A stretch of DNA of 64,000 nt from Rhizobium sp. S152 (GTDB taxonomy: Bacteria > Pseudomonadota > Alphaproteobacteria > Rhizobiales > Rhizobiaceae): contig NZ_JAUDRZ010000030.1 in NCBI RefSeq assembly GCF_030380735.1, positions 270,045-334,044 on the forward strand. The letters are read 5' to 3'. The notes below the pieces were generated by a model that saw only the letters and a list, made by a program, of their open reading frames with translations, was not told where the DNA came from and did no database searches. Below are positions 17,374 to 26,501 of the stretch, piece by piece (positions within the stretch are counted from its first letter, which is position 1; each line of letters starts with the position of its first letter). The translations under genes were made by a program, and so were the position numbers.

Positions 17374-18027
17374 TCAGGCGGCTTTGGCTGCGACCGTCGC
17401 AGCTCGCTTGGCCGCCCTACGCCGCCCCATCAAGATCGGTCTGTACGAGCGGTAGAGGATCATCAGGATGATCAGCCCGACGTAGATGTATTGCTCGAGG
17501 TCGAGGATCTTCGTCGATAGCGCGAAATGCACGGCGCCGCAGGCCGCGATGATGTAGATCAGCTTGTGCAGCCAGTTCCATTTCGAGCCGAGCTTGCGGA
17601 TTGAGAGGTTGTTGGATGTCACGGCGAGCGGCACGAGCAGAATGAGCCCGGCCATGCCGAACATGATGAACGGCCGTTTCATCACATCGTCGATCACCGC
17701 CGCGAGATCGAGCGCCTGGTCGAGCACCATGTAGACGGCGAAGTGCATGACGACGTAGTAGAAACAGAGCAGTCCCAGCGCCCGGCGGTAGCGCAGATAA
17801 TTCCAGCCAAGCAGATCGCGGGCAGGGGAGACGGCAAGCGTCAGGATGAGAAAGCGCAGCGCCCAGAGCCCGAGGAAGAGCTCAAAGGTTTTCACCGGAT
17901 CCGCGCCGAGCTGGTTGGTGGCGCCGAGATAGAAATACCACGCGGCGGGCGCCAGCCCGACGACATAGAGCAGCCAGACGGATGCCGAATGCCAGCGCTT
18001 CGGCAGGCTGAGCGACGGGAGCGCCAT
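17374..18027 (-). CDS. msrQ: MsrQ, heme-binding membrane subunit of the MsrPQ system
   Basis: MsrQ passes electrons from the respiratory chain to periplasmic MsrP for repair of oxidised methionine. The 217 residues contain about six transmembrane segments of the ferric-reductase-like fold. Candidate heme histidines lie in YYVVMHFAVYMVL, NWLHKLIYI and CGAVHFALS. Its ATG overlaps the msrP TGA by four bases, so the pair is co-translated. The tail is basic and alanine-rich. Confidence 0.93.
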   Translation of the reverse strand: MALPSLSLPKRWHSASVWLLYVVGLAPAAWYFYLGATNQLGADPVKTFELFLGLWALRFLILTLAVSPARDLLGWNYLRYRRALGLLCFYYVVMHFAVYMVLDQALDLAAVIDDVMKRPFIMFGMAGLILLVPLAVTSNNLSIRKLGSKWNWLHKLIYIIAACGAVHFALSTKILDLEQYIYVGLIILMILYRSYRPILMGRRRAAKRAATVAAKAA

Positions 18028-18974
18028 CAGAAGTTCGCCTTCAGGTCCATACCGGCATAGAGGCTCGCCACCTCGTCGGCGTAACCGTTGAACGGCAGCG
18101 TCGGATGACGGCTGGCGCCGAAAAAGCCGCTTTCACCGATCCGGCGCTCGCTCGCCTGGCTCCAGCGCGGATGATCGACGGCGGGATTGACGTTGGCGTA
18201 GAAGCCGTATTCCTGCGAATTGGTGATCTGCCAAGTGTTCTTTGGCTCCTTGTCGGTCAGCGTGATGCGCACGATCGACTTGATGCCCTTGAAGCCGTAT
18301 TTCCACGGTACGACCAGCCGGATCGGCGCGCCGTTCTGGTTGGGTAGCGTCTCGCCATAGATGCCGACGGCAAGCAGCGTCAGGGGGTGCATCGCTTCGT
18401 CGAGCCGCAGACCCTCGACATAGGGCCAGTCGAGCGATTGGAAGATGCCCTGCTGTCCCGGCATTTCCTCCGGACGCACCACCGTCTCGAAGGCAACGTA
18501 CTTGGCGCTCCCGAGCGGCTCGACCTTGTTCAGAAGTGCGGCCAGCGGGAAGCCATCCCAGGGGATGACCATCGACCAGGCCTCGACGCAGCGCATGCGG
18601 TAGGTGCGACTCTCGATCGGGAATTCCTTCATCAGCGCATCGATATCCAGCGTGCCGGGCTTGCCGACCATGCCGTCGACCTTGATCGTCCAGGGCAGCG
18701 GCTTGAAGTTGCCCGACAGCGCAGACGGGTCGCCCTTGTCGAGCCCGAACTCATAAAAGTTGTTATAGGTGGTCACGTCCTTCTTCGGCGTCACCTTCTC
18801 ATCGACCTTGTACTTGCTCTCGATGACCGAGAGCGCCGCGGCGCCTGCCTTGCCGGCGCCGAAAACGCCCATGGCGCCGATCGCGGCGGCGCCGAGAAAT
18901 TCGCGGCGGCCGAGATAGACCTGGCGCGGTGTGATCTCCGAAGAGGCGATCTTGGGTGGACGATAAACGGGCAT
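18027..18974 (-). CDS. msrP: MsrP, periplasmic molybdopterin methionine sulfoxide reductase
   Basis: MsrP reduces methionine sulfoxide in periplasmic proteins. The start at 18974 (MPVYRPPKIASSEITPRQVY, 315 residues) follows caggaggttttc; an upstream frame start at 19019 lacks a binding site. The Tat signal has the twin arginine at residues 23-24 (RREFLGAAAIGAMGVFG). The molybdenum-ligating cysteine is at about residue 129 (YRMRCVEAWSM). The oxidoreductase molybdopterin domain covers the rest. It is upstream of and overlapping msrQ. Confidence 0.95.
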   Translation of the reverse strand: MPVYRPPKIASSEITPRQVYLGRREFLGAAAIGAMGVFGAGKAGAAALSVIESKYKVDEKVTPKKDVTTYNNFYEFGLDKGDPSALSGNFKPLPWTIKVDGMVGKPGTLDIDALMKEFPIESRTYRMRCVEAWSMVIPWDGFPLAALLNKVEPLGSAKYVAFETVVRPEEMPGQQGIFQSLDWPYVEGLRLDEAMHPLTLLAVGIYGETLPNQNGAPIRLVVPWKYGFKGIKSIVRITLTDKEPKNTWQITNSQEYGFYANVNPAVDHPRWSQASERRIGESGFFGASRHPTLPFNGYADEVASLYAGMDLKANF

Positions 18975-19301
18975 GAAAACCTCCTGAGCAACATGGCTCG
19001 GCATGGACCTTGAACGCATTCGAGGTCAATTCGGATCACTGTTTACGCCTTCGCCCCCGCGGTCGGGAAGCCAACTTTTTGTGTAGCCAAATCATCGCCG
19101 CGGCCTGTAACAAAACGTATTCCGCCCACGTATATGCCCGATGGACGCTTGAGGCGTACCGGAGAGTACCGCTTTTGCCTTTCCCGGTAGTGACACCATA
19201 TACGCTTTGGATTAGGACAGTTCCAAAAAGCAGCGGTATCGGGCTTGTGAATTCACGCGCCTGATACCGTCAACGACTTCCGGTAGTTTGAGGAAACGCC
19301 A
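18975..19301. other. Divergent intergenic region between msrP and ilvD
   Basis: This 327-base stretch separates the divergent msrPQ and ilvD transcripts and shows no convincing gene. A candidate ilvD promoter is annotated within it. No clear msrP promoter or known leader peptide/attenuator of branched-chain genes was seen. Confidence 0.6.
19175..19203 (+). promoter_or_regulatory. Candidate sigma-70 promoter for ilvD
   Basis: TTGCCT at 19175-19180, a 17-base spacer, and ATATAC at 19198-19203, about 100 bases before the ilvD start. Spacing is ideal and the hexamers are moderately good. Confidence 0.4.
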
Positions 19302-21140
19302 ATGCCAGCTTATCGTTCGAGAACCACGACCCACGGCCGCAACATGGCGGGTGCGCGCGGCCTTTGGCGCGCCACGGGCATGAAGGATTCGGATTTCGGC
19401 AAGCCGATCATCGCTGTGGTCAACTCCTTTACCCAGTTCGTGCCGGGCCACGTTCACCTCAAGGATCTCGGCCAGCTCGTCGCGCGCGAAATCGAAGCGG
19501 CTGGCGGCGTCGCCAAGGAGTTCAACACGATCGCCGTCGACGACGGCATCGCCATGGGCCACGACGGCATGCTCTACTCGCTGCCCTCGCGCGAGTTGAT
19601 CGCCGACAGCGTCGAGTACATGGTCAACGCGCACTGCGCCGACGCCATGGTCTGCATCTCCAACTGCGACAAGATCACCCCCGGCATGCTGATGGCATCG
19701 CTGCGCCTCAACATCCCGACGGTCTTCGTCTCCGGCGGTCCTATGGAAGCCGGCAAGGTCGTCCTTCACGGTAAGAAGGTCGCGCTCGATCTCGTGGATG
19801 CCATGGTCGCAGCCGCCGACGACAAGATCAGCGATGAAGACGTCGCCGTCATCGAGCGCTCCGCTTGCCCGACCTGCGGCTCCTGCTCCGGCATGTTCAC
19901 GGCGAACTCGATGAACTGTCTGACCGAAGCCCTGGGCCTGTCATTACCCGGAAACGGCTCGACACTCGCAACCCATTCCGACCGCAAGGAACTTTTCCTT
20001 GAAGCAGGTCGTCGCGTGGTCGAACTCGCTCGCCGCTACTACCAACAAAACGATCTGACCGCTCTGCCGCGCACCATCGCCAGCAAGGGCGCGTTCGAAA
20101 ACGCCATGGCGCTCGATATCGCCATGGGCGGCTCGACCAATACCGTTCTGCACATTTTGGCGGCGGCACATGAAGGTGAGATCGATTTCACGATGGACGA
20201 TATCGATCGCCTGTCGCGTCGCGTTCCCTGCCTTTCGAAGGTCGCCCCTGCCAAGGCGGACGTTCACATGGAAGACGTTCACCGCGCGGGCGGCATCATG
20301 GCGATTTTGGGCGAACTCGACCGTGCCGGCCTGCTCAATGTCGATCTTCCGACCGTCCACGCGCCGACCATGCGCGAAGCGCTGGCACAGTGGGATGTCG
20401 CGGTCACCGACAACAAGGCCGCCTTCGATCTCTTCAGCGCCGCCCCCGGCGGTGTTCCGACACAGGTTGCCTTCAGCCAGAGCTCGCGCTGGGAGGAGCT
20501 CGACCTCGACCGCGAGACGGGCGTCATCCGCGATGCCCAGCATCCGTTCTCCAAGGATGGCGGCCTCGCTGTCCTAAAGGGTAACCTCGCGCTCGACGGC
20601 TGCATCGTAAAGACAGCGGGCGTCGATGAATCGATCCTGAAGTTTTCAGGCCCGGCCAAGGTCTATGAGAGCCAGGACGCTGCAGTTAAGGCTATCTTGT
20701 CCAACCAAGTCGTCGCCGGCGATGTCGTCGTCATCCGCTACGAAGGCCCGAAGGGCGGCCCGGGCATGCAGGAAATGCTTTACCCGACCAGCTATCTGAA
20801 GTCGAAGGGCCTCGGCAAGGCTTGCGCCCTGATCACCGACGGCCGCTTCTCCGGCGGTACCTCGGGTCTGTCGATCGGCCACGCTTCTCCAGAAGCGGCC
20901 AATGGCGGCACCATTGGTCTCGTCCGCGAAGGCGACATGATCGATATTGATATCCCCAACCGCACCATCAGCCTGCGTGTCGACGACAAGGAACTTGCCG
21001 CTCGCCGCGCCGAGCAGGAGGAAAAGGGCTGGCATCCGGCGGAGCAGCGCAAGCGCAACGTCACGACAGCATTGAAGGCTTACGCCGCCTTCGCCACCAG
21101 CGCCGACCGCGGCGCCGTGCGCGATCTCGGAGGTCGCTGA
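19302..21140 (+). CDS. ilvD: Dihydroxy-acid dehydratase
   Basis: IlvD converts 2,3-dihydroxy-3-methylbutanoate and its homologue to the 2-keto acids of valine and isoleucine synthesis. It has 612 residues starting MPAYRSRTTTHGRNMAGARG. The iron-sulfur cysteines are in CISNCDKITPGML and SACPTCGSCSGMF, and ALITDGRFSGGTSGLSIGH is in the C-terminal domain. Family length is normal. It stands alone, divergent from msrPQ. Confidence 0.98.
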   Translation: MPAYRSRTTTHGRNMAGARGLWRATGMKDSDFGKPIIAVVNSFTQFVPGHVHLKDLGQLVAREIEAAGGVAKEFNTIAVDDGIAMGHDGMLYSLPSRELIADSVEYMVNAHCADAMVCISNCDKITPGMLMASLRLNIPTVFVSGGPMEAGKVVLHGKKVALDLVDAMVAAADDKISDEDVAVIERSACPTCGSCSGMFTANSMNCLTEALGLSLPGNGSTLATHSDRKELFLEAGRRVVELARRYYQQNDLTALPRTIASKGAFENAMALDIAMGGSTNTVLHILAAAHEGEIDFTMDDIDRLSRRVPCLSKVAPAKADVHMEDVHRAGGIMAILGELDRAGLLNVDLPTVHAPTMREALAQWDVAVTDNKAAFDLFSAAPGGVPTQVAFSQSSRWEELDLDRETGVIRDAQHPFSKDGGLAVLKGNLALDGCIVKTAGVDESILKFSGPAKVYESQDAAVKAILSNQVVAGDVVVIRYEGPKGGPGMQEMLYPTSYLKSKGLGKACALITDGRFSGGTSGLSIGHASPEAANGGTIGLVREGDMIDIDIPNRTISLRVDDKELAARRAEQEEKGWHPAEQRKRNVTTALKAYAAFATSADRGAVRDLGGR

Positions 21141-21182
21141 GCCTACTGATTGAAAATCAGTTGCCTGTTTCGACCGGTCGCG

Positions 21183-21539
21183 TCACAGCGGCCGGTTGAT
21201 CTTTTTATAGGTCTCGTCCAGCTGCTTCATCCGCTCGTCATAGGTGGCCTTGATGCAGGCGGCATCGGCGGCGCATTCCTGGCGCTTCTTCAGCCATGCG
21301 GTCTGTTCGTCCTGCAATGTGCCGCGTGAGCCCATCGCCAGCAGTCCCGAAAGAAGATCGAAGGTCGTCACCATCTTCACGTCGGCGTCGTTGAGCGTGC
21401 GGTCGGCGCAGATCGTCTTTTCATCCGGCTTCAGTTCCGTCGCCTCGCAGTCGAAGCTGGCGGCCCGGGCGCCATTGGCAAGGATGAGTACGCCCGAGGT
21501 GCAGGCGAGAGCGAGGAAAGCGCTACGAAGTCGTGTCAT
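21183..21539 (-). CDS. Secreted LprI-like (DUF1311) protein
   Basis: The start at 21539 gives 118 residues with a Sec signal peptide (MTRLRSAFLALACTSGVLIL, cleavage likely after ANGARA near residue 26). The mature part has four cysteines (about 31, 44, 89, 95) in the LprI/DUF1311 pattern, with LQDEQTAWLKKRQEC as the core motif. Some relatives inhibit lysozyme; that role is not shown here. A longer frame from 21608 lacks a signal peptide at its N terminus. Confidence 0.78.
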   Translation of the reverse strand: MTRLRSAFLALACTSGVLILANGARAASFDCEATELKPDEKTICADRTLNDADVKMVTTFDLLSGLLAMGSRGTLQDEQTAWLKKRQECAADAACIKATYDERMKQLDETYKKINRPL

Positions 21540-21559
21540 GCAAGGATTCCTGTGTGATC

Positions 21560-21940
21560 TCAAAGCGCGCGATAGAGCGCCATCGCCAGGAAGATGATGC
21601 ACAAACACCAGACGGCAAGGATGAAGATCAGCCCGGCGCGGCTGTATGGACGCTCAAGACGCGTGGACGCCGCGGCGCGAAGCTCCGCCATCAGCTCCGT
21701 GGGGATGAGGCGGATCGCCAGCATGATTCCCAGCGGCACGATGATCAGGTCGTCGAGATATCCCAGCACCGGGATGAAATCGGGAATGAGGTCAACCGGC
21801 GAAAGGGCATAGGCGGCCACCGCGCCAGCCACCAGTTTCGCATGCCAAGGCACCCGCTCGTCGCTGGCCGCAAGCCATAGCGCCACGATGTCTCTCTTGA
21901 GTGACTTGGCCCAGCTTTTGGCCTTTGATATCAGTTGCAT
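21560..21940 (-). CDS. YkvA-type DUF1232 membrane protein
   Basis: A 126-residue protein with the DUF1232 core (KLVAGAVAAYALSPVDLIPD, about residues 36-55), where the SPxDLIPD motif is diagnostic, and a second hydrophobic segment near the C terminus (GLIFILAVWCLCIIFLAMAL). Function is unknown. It lies 20 bases upstream of the LprI-like gene on the same strand and may share its transcript. It is divergent from the HtrA gene. Confidence 0.82.
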   Translation of the reverse strand: MQLISKAKSWAKSLKRDIVALWLAASDERVPWHAKLVAGAVAAYALSPVDLIPDFIPVLGYLDDLIIVPLGIMLAIRLIPTELMAELRAAASTRLERPYSRAGLIFILAVWCLCIIFLAMALYRAL

Positions 21941-22078
21941 GTCGTTTGTTTCTGAATCGGTTTGAGAACGACGTTCAGCACTTCGTGAGCTGCCTTATTC
22001 TTCATGCTTCCGCCCTCTTTCCTTTCTAGCGTCCGGCGCTACAACCTCTCTTGCAAGCAAGTTTCTGAAGGGATACCC

Positions 22079-23482
22079 ATGCCATACCTGTCCAAGCGCG
22101 TCGCCCTGCCGTTCCTGGCGCTGGTGCTCGCGCTGCCAGTCGCTGCCAACGCCGAGACCTTGAAGACCGTGCCGCAGAGCCAGATGGAGATGCAGCTTTC
22201 CTTCGCGCCGCTGGTCAAGCAGACATCCGGCGCCGTCGTCAACGTCTATGCGGAAAAGACGATCCGGCGCCAGTCTCCCTTTGCCGGCGATCCCTTCTTC
22301 GAGCAGTTCTTCGGCCAGCAGATGCCGAACCGCAGCGAAAAGCAGTCGTCGCTCGGCTCCGGCGTGATCGTCGAAGCGAACGGCACGATCGTCACCAACA
22401 ATCATGTTGTCGACGGTGCCGATGACATCAAGGTGGCGCTGTCGGATGGACGCGAGTTTCCCTGCAAGGTCGTGCTGAAGGACGACCGTCTGGATCTCGC
22501 CGTCCTGAAGATCGATACCAAGGAAAATCTTCCGGCTCTCTCGATCGGCAATTCGGATGCGGTCGAAGTCGGCGATCTTGTGCTGGCCATCGGTAATCCC
22601 TTCGGCGTCGGCCAGACGGTGACGTCGGGTATCGTCTCGGCTCTTGCGCGCAACCAGGTCGTCAAGAACGAATTCGGCTTCTTCATCCAGACTGACGCCT
22701 CGATCAATCCCGGCAATTCCGGCGGCGCATTGATGAACATGAAGGGCGAGCTGATCGGCATCAACACCGCCATCTTCTCGCGCGGCGGCGGCTCCAACGG
22801 CATCGGCTTCGCCATCCCCGCTAATCTCGTGAAGGTGTTCCTCGCTTCCGCCGATAGCGGCGTGAAGGCTTTCGAGCGTCCTTACGTCGGTGCCACCTTC
22901 GATGCCGTGACCTCGGAAGTGGCAGAAGCGCTCGGCCTCGACAAGGCGAGGGGCGCGCTTGTGGTCAAGGTCGCCGAAGGCAGCCCGGGCGCCAAGGCCG
23001 GCCTGAAGCCGGGCGAGATCGTCACTGCTGTCGATGGCATTCCCGTCGAGCATCCAGATGCGCTTCTCTATCGCTTGACCACCGCGGGCCTCGGCAAGTC
23101 GGTCAACCTCTCCGTCGTCGAAAATGGGAAGGAGCAGACCGTTGCGCTGGCGCTCGGCCGCGCGCCGGAGACATCGCCCCGCGACCAGCGCACCATCGCC
23201 GGCAACTCGCCGTTCACCGGCGTCGTCGTCGAGAACCTGTCGCCCCGCGTCGCCGACGAGCTGCGCATGCCCAGCGAAACGAGCGGCGTCGTCGTATCCG
23301 AAGTGAAGGACGGTTCGGTAGCGTCGCGGCTCGGCTTCGAACCCAAGGATATCATCGTCTCCATCAATGGCACCGCCGTCGGCACGACCAAGGAACTGGC
23401 AGCCGTTGCGTTGCAGCAGCCGAACTTCTGGCGTGTCGAAATCGAGCGCGATGGCCAGCGCATCCGGCAGTTCTTCCGATGA
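22079..23482 (+). CDS. HtrA/DegP-type periplasmic serine protease
   Basis: The start at 22079 (467 residues) follows tctgaaggg and opens with a signal peptide (MPYLSKRVALPFLALVLALP, cleavage near residue 25). A trypsin-like domain carries the triad His109 (TNNHVVDG), Asp139 (DDRLDLAVL) and Ser214 (NPGNSGGAL). Two PDZ domains follow (about 285-370 and 390-465). Expected role is degradation of misfolded envelope proteins. The stop overlaps rarA by four bases (atga), so the two are translationally coupled. Confidence 0.95.
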   Translation: MPYLSKRVALPFLALVLALPVAANAETLKTVPQSQMEMQLSFAPLVKQTSGAVVNVYAEKTIRRQSPFAGDPFFEQFFGQQMPNRSEKQSSLGSGVIVEANGTIVTNNHVVDGADDIKVALSDGREFPCKVVLKDDRLDLAVLKIDTKENLPALSIGNSDAVEVGDLVLAIGNPFGVGQTVTSGIVSALARNQVVKNEFGFFIQTDASINPGNSGGALMNMKGELIGINTAIFSRGGGSNGIGFAIPANLVKVFLASADSGVKAFERPYVGATFDAVTSEVAEALGLDKARGALVVKVAEGSPGAKAGLKPGEIVTAVDGIPVEHPDALLYRLTTAGLGKSVNLSVVENGKEQTVALALGRAPETSPRDQRTIAGNSPFTGVVVENLSPRVADELRMPSETSGVVVSEVKDGSVASRLGFEPKDIIVSINGTAVGTTKELAAVALQQPNFWRVEIERDGQRIRQFFR

Positions 23483-24795
23483 GCAATGATCTCTTCGCGC
23501 CGCGTGTTCCAGCGGAGGTCGCCAACCGGCGGCCTCTGGCGGACCGGCTTCGTCCGCAGTCGATCGCCGAAGTCACTGGCCAGGAGCACCTGACCGGTGA
23601 GGATGGCGTGCTGAGAAGGATGATCGAAAGCGGCTCGTTGGGATCGATGATCTTCTGGGGGCCGCCCGGTACGGGCAAGACGACGGTCGCAAGGCTGCTG
23701 TCGGGCGAGGCGGGGCTCGCCTTCGAGCAGATTTCCGCCATCTTCTCCGGCGTTGCCGATCTGAAGAAGGTGTTCGAGAGCGCCCGCCTGCGCCGCATGG
23801 ACGGGCGCCAGACGCTGTTGTTCGTCGACGAGATCCATCGCTTCAACCGCGCCCAGCAGGACAGCTTCCTGCCTGTCATGGAAGACGGCACGGTTATCCT
23901 TGTGGGAGCGACGACCGAAAACCCGTCCTTCGAACTCAACGCCGCTCTTCTCTCTCGCGCCCGAGTGCTGACGTTCAAGTCGCATGACGACGAAAGCCTG
24001 GGCGAATTGCTCACGCGTGCCGAAGCCACAGAGCAGAAGCCTCTGCCGCTGACGCCCGAGGCCCGTGTCAGCCTGCTGCGCATGGCAGACGGCGACGGCC
24101 GCGCGGTGCTGACGCTCGCGGAAGAAGTCTGGCGCGCTGCCAGGCAGGGCGAGACGTTCGACACCGAGGGGCTGACGCGCATCGTGCAGCGCCGGGCGCC
24201 TGTCTACGACAAGGCGCAGGACGGCCACTACAATCTCATCTCCGCGCTCCACAAGTCGGTCCGAGGCTCGGATCCGGATGCAGCGCTCTACTATTTGGCC
24301 CGGATGTTCGATGCCGGCGAGGATCCGCTCTATCTCGGTCGCCGCCTGGTGCGTATGGCCGTCGAGGACATCGGCCTTGCCGATCCCCAGGCGCTGGTCA
24401 TCTGCAACGCCGCCAAGGATGCCTATGATTATCTGGGTTCGCCCGAGGGTGAGCTGGCGCTGGCGCAGGCCTGCGTCTATCTCGCCACCGCGCCGAAATC
24501 CAACGCCGTCTACACGGCGTTCAAGGCGGCGACGGTGGCGGCCAAGCAGAACGGCTCGTTGCTGCCGCCGAAACACATCCTCAATGCGCCGACCAAGCTG
24601 ATGAAGGACGAAGGCTATAACGAAGGCTACCGCTACGACCACGACGAACCCGATGCCTTCTCGGGACAGGATTATTTCCCGGAGAAGATGGGGCGCCAGA
24701 CCTTCTACGACCCGCCGGAGCGCGGTTTCGAACGTGATATCCGCAAGCGGCTGGAATGGTGGTCGAAACTCAGGAAAGAGCGCAACCAGCGCTGA
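23479..24795 (+). CDS. rarA: Replication-associated recombination protein RarA (MgsA)
   Basis: RarA is an AAA+ ATPase related to clamp loaders that acts at stalled replication forks. It has 438 residues. Walker A is GPPGTGKTT (about 60-68) and Walker B is LLFVDEIHRFN (about 113-123). Sensor motifs follow in GATTENPSFELNAALLSRAR, and the C-terminal MgsA domain includes LPPKHILNAPTKLMKDEGYN. It starts within the end of the protease gene. It converges end to end with the DUF1883 gene. Confidence 0.96.
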   Translation: MSNDLFAPRVPAEVANRRPLADRLRPQSIAEVTGQEHLTGEDGVLRRMIESGSLGSMIFWGPPGTGKTTVARLLSGEAGLAFEQISAIFSGVADLKKVFESARLRRMDGRQTLLFVDEIHRFNRAQQDSFLPVMEDGTVILVGATTENPSFELNAALLSRARVLTFKSHDDESLGELLTRAEATEQKPLPLTPEARVSLLRMADGDGRAVLTLAEEVWRAARQGETFDTEGLTRIVQRRAPVYDKAQDGHYNLISALHKSVRGSDPDAALYYLARMFDAGEDPLYLGRRLVRMAVEDIGLADPQALVICNAAKDAYDYLGSPEGELALAQACVYLATAPKSNAVYTAFKAATVAAKQNGSLLPPKHILNAPTKLMKDEGYNEGYRYDHDEPDAFSGQDYFPEKMGRQTFYDPPERGFERDIRKRLEWWSKLRKERNQR

Positions 24796-25101
24796 TCAGG
24801 AAGCGCGCATCTGACCTGGGGGTGCGGCGATGATCTTCACCGCCGAGTCTGCCAGCCCATGATGGCCTTCCATATCGACGACAAGATGCCAGTTACCGCT
24901 CTCGGGGATCGCCAGCCTAATGGGCGATTTCCGAGCCACGCCGCCTACATACTTGAAGTCGAGCACTTCGGTAAACCGCTGGTAATTCGTCGCCGTCATC
25001 AGCCGCACGTTGGCAACCGCGTTCAGCGTCACCTCGATGATCGTTCCGGCGCGTTGTTCTTCGAGATTGTAATGAGTGAAGCGGAAGTTGGGTTTCGGCA
25101 T
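24796..25101 (-). CDS. DUF1883 domain protein
   Basis: A 101-residue cytoplasmic protein (MPKPNFRFTHYNLEEQRAGT). The beta-rich pattern GTIIEVTLNAVANVRLMTATNYQRF followed by RKSPIRLAIPESGNWHLVVD fits the DUF1883 family from memory. Relatives are often linked to TIR-like domains or stand alone. Its stop codon is immediately adjacent to the rarA stop on the other strand. Confidence 0.72.
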   Translation of the reverse strand: MPKPNFRFTHYNLEEQRAGTIIEVTLNAVANVRLMTATNYQRFTEVLDFKYVGGVARKSPIRLAIPESGNWHLVVDMEGHHGLADSAVKIIAAPPGQMRAS

Positions 25102-25216
25102 CGGCGTTCTGCTGTCGGTCGTCTATCACGAAGACGTTAGCAGAGCCCGGTTAAGGAAGCGTGTGGTCGGAGGCGGGGGGCTCCGCGTGGAGCTCTCACT
25201 TTGAAACAGGATCTGT

Positions 25217-25474
25217 TCAGTGAAACCGGTCGCCGGCAAACGTCCCGAACGGCAGCACGACCCCATCAGGCGCGCGACGAATTTCCGCGAGGTCGCGGCC
25301 GCATTCCTCCGCCGCGAAATGTAGCGCTGCGTGTTCGCTGATGAACACCCCGCCGACACGTCCTTCGCGGTCGTCGACGACCCAGCGGCCATTGCTGTCC
25401 TTGCCAACCGTGAAGCGGGCTGGCCGCTGGCGTTGGAGCGGTTCGATCGAGGGGAGCGATTGAAGAGATGGCAT
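25217..25474 (-). CDS. Small conserved hypothetical protein
   Basis: An 85-residue protein with the core FTVGKDSNGRWVVDDREGRV followed by GGVFISEHAALHFAAEECG, a pattern I have seen in small rhizobial proteins of unknown function. The ATG at 25474 follows gaaagggacaaca, a good binding site. No signal peptide or membrane segment. A competing frame (25126-25407) on the same strand looks like a shadow. Confidence 0.62.
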   Translation of the reverse strand: MPSLQSLPSIEPLQRQRPARFTVGKDSNGRWVVDDREGRVGGVFISEHAALHFAAEECGRDLAEIRRAPDGVVLPFGTFAGDRFH

Positions 25475-25589
25475 TGTTGTCCCTTTCGGATGATCTCAGG
25501 TCAGGCGTTGCCTGATGCCCTCACACCGGCAATCTAGGTGTTGCGGCATACATGTTCGATCGTGCCCCAGCATGGAAAAGATGAAAATA

Positions 25590-26492
25590 TCATATGGATA
25601 TGCCGGGTATCCCCCCGCATGAGAGGTCGGCGAGGGCATCGGCTATCGCGATCTCCACCTCGCGATCGGCCTGCAGCAGCGGAAGCCGTACGGCAGGGTC
25701 GATGCCGAGCGTCAGATGAAGCGCGTATTTGACGATCGATGGATCGCCATCCGCCCCAAGAGATCGCATCAGCGGCAGCAATCGATCATGGAGCACCCGC
25801 GCCGCTGCGAGGTTGCCGCCCCGTGCAGCTTGGTGCATGGAGCCAAAGAGCCGTGGCTGAACGTTGGCGCCAGTGGAGAGGATGCCATGACCGCCGGAAA
25901 CCAGGAACGGGACCGCACTGGCGTCATCTCCCGATATGTGATGGAAGCGGCCACGCAAGTGGGCCGGCATCTCGCAACCGTCGCAGCAGCTCGCGAGGCC
26001 CACGATCAACGGAATATCCGCGAGCGCCGCCATCGTTTGCTCTGTCAGGCGGGTCGCCGTCCGGGAAGGATCGTCGTAGACGATCAAGGGGAGCCGGCTG
26101 GCTGTCGCGATCTGCCTGAAATGATTGATCATGCCGTTTTGGCCTGGCTTGGAATAATAGGGCACCGTGACCAGCGCCGCGCCTGCGCCTAGCGCTTCCG
26201 CCCGCCGCGTAAGCTCGATCGAGCCCGCCGTGTCGTTGGTCCCCGTCGCGGCGACAACTGGCACGCGACCCGCGGCGATGCGCACGCAGGTGCGGATGAT
26301 CTCGGAGCGCTCTGCAATGGTAAGGGTAGGGCTCTCCGCGGTTGGCGTGCACACTGCGAGCCCATCGACACCCGCCAGGACCTGCCGCTCGACCAGCCGT
26401 TCCAGCGCACCGATGTCTACCTTGTCGTCTCGGAAAGGCGTAATGAGAGCGGTCGTCGTCGCGCCGAGGCGCAGAGCCTTGTCTCCTGGCAT
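25590..26492 (-). CDS. DapA/DHDPS-superfamily protein lacking the Schiff-base lysine
   Basis: A 300-residue (beta/alpha)8-barrel protein of the dihydrodipicolinate synthase/N-acetylneuraminate lyase group. It keeps the tyrosine region (LIVYDDPSRTATRL, about 135-148), but the barrel strand normally ending in GIKEA reads IPLIVGLASCCDG, with no lysine at the Schiff-base position. The GTTGE region is also altered (CTPTAESPTLT). It may be a pseudo-enzyme or do other chemistry. It is not likely to be the housekeeping dapA. A 50-codon membrane gene ends 9 bases upstream and is probably in the same operon. Confidence 0.8.
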   Translation of the reverse strand: MPGDKALRLGATTTALITPFRDDKVDIGALERLVERQVLAGVDGLAVCTPTAESPTLTIAERSEIIRTCVRIAAGRVPVVAATGTNDTAGSIELTRRAEALGAGAALVTVPYYSKPGQNGMINHFRQIATASRLPLIVYDDPSRTATRLTEQTMAALADIPLIVGLASCCDGCEMPAHLRGRFHHISGDDASAVPFLVSGGHGILSTGANVQPRLFGSMHQAARGGNLAAARVLHDRLLPLMRSLGADGDPSIVKYALHLTLGIDPAVRLPLLQADREVEIAIADALADLSCGGIPGISI

Positions 26493-26501
26493 CGTGCTGT
26501 C

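Noticed and set aside
25126..25407. 93-codon minus-strand frame overlapping the small hypothetical gene
   Set aside because: The alternative frame 25217-25474 has a good binding site and a recognisable conserved pattern.
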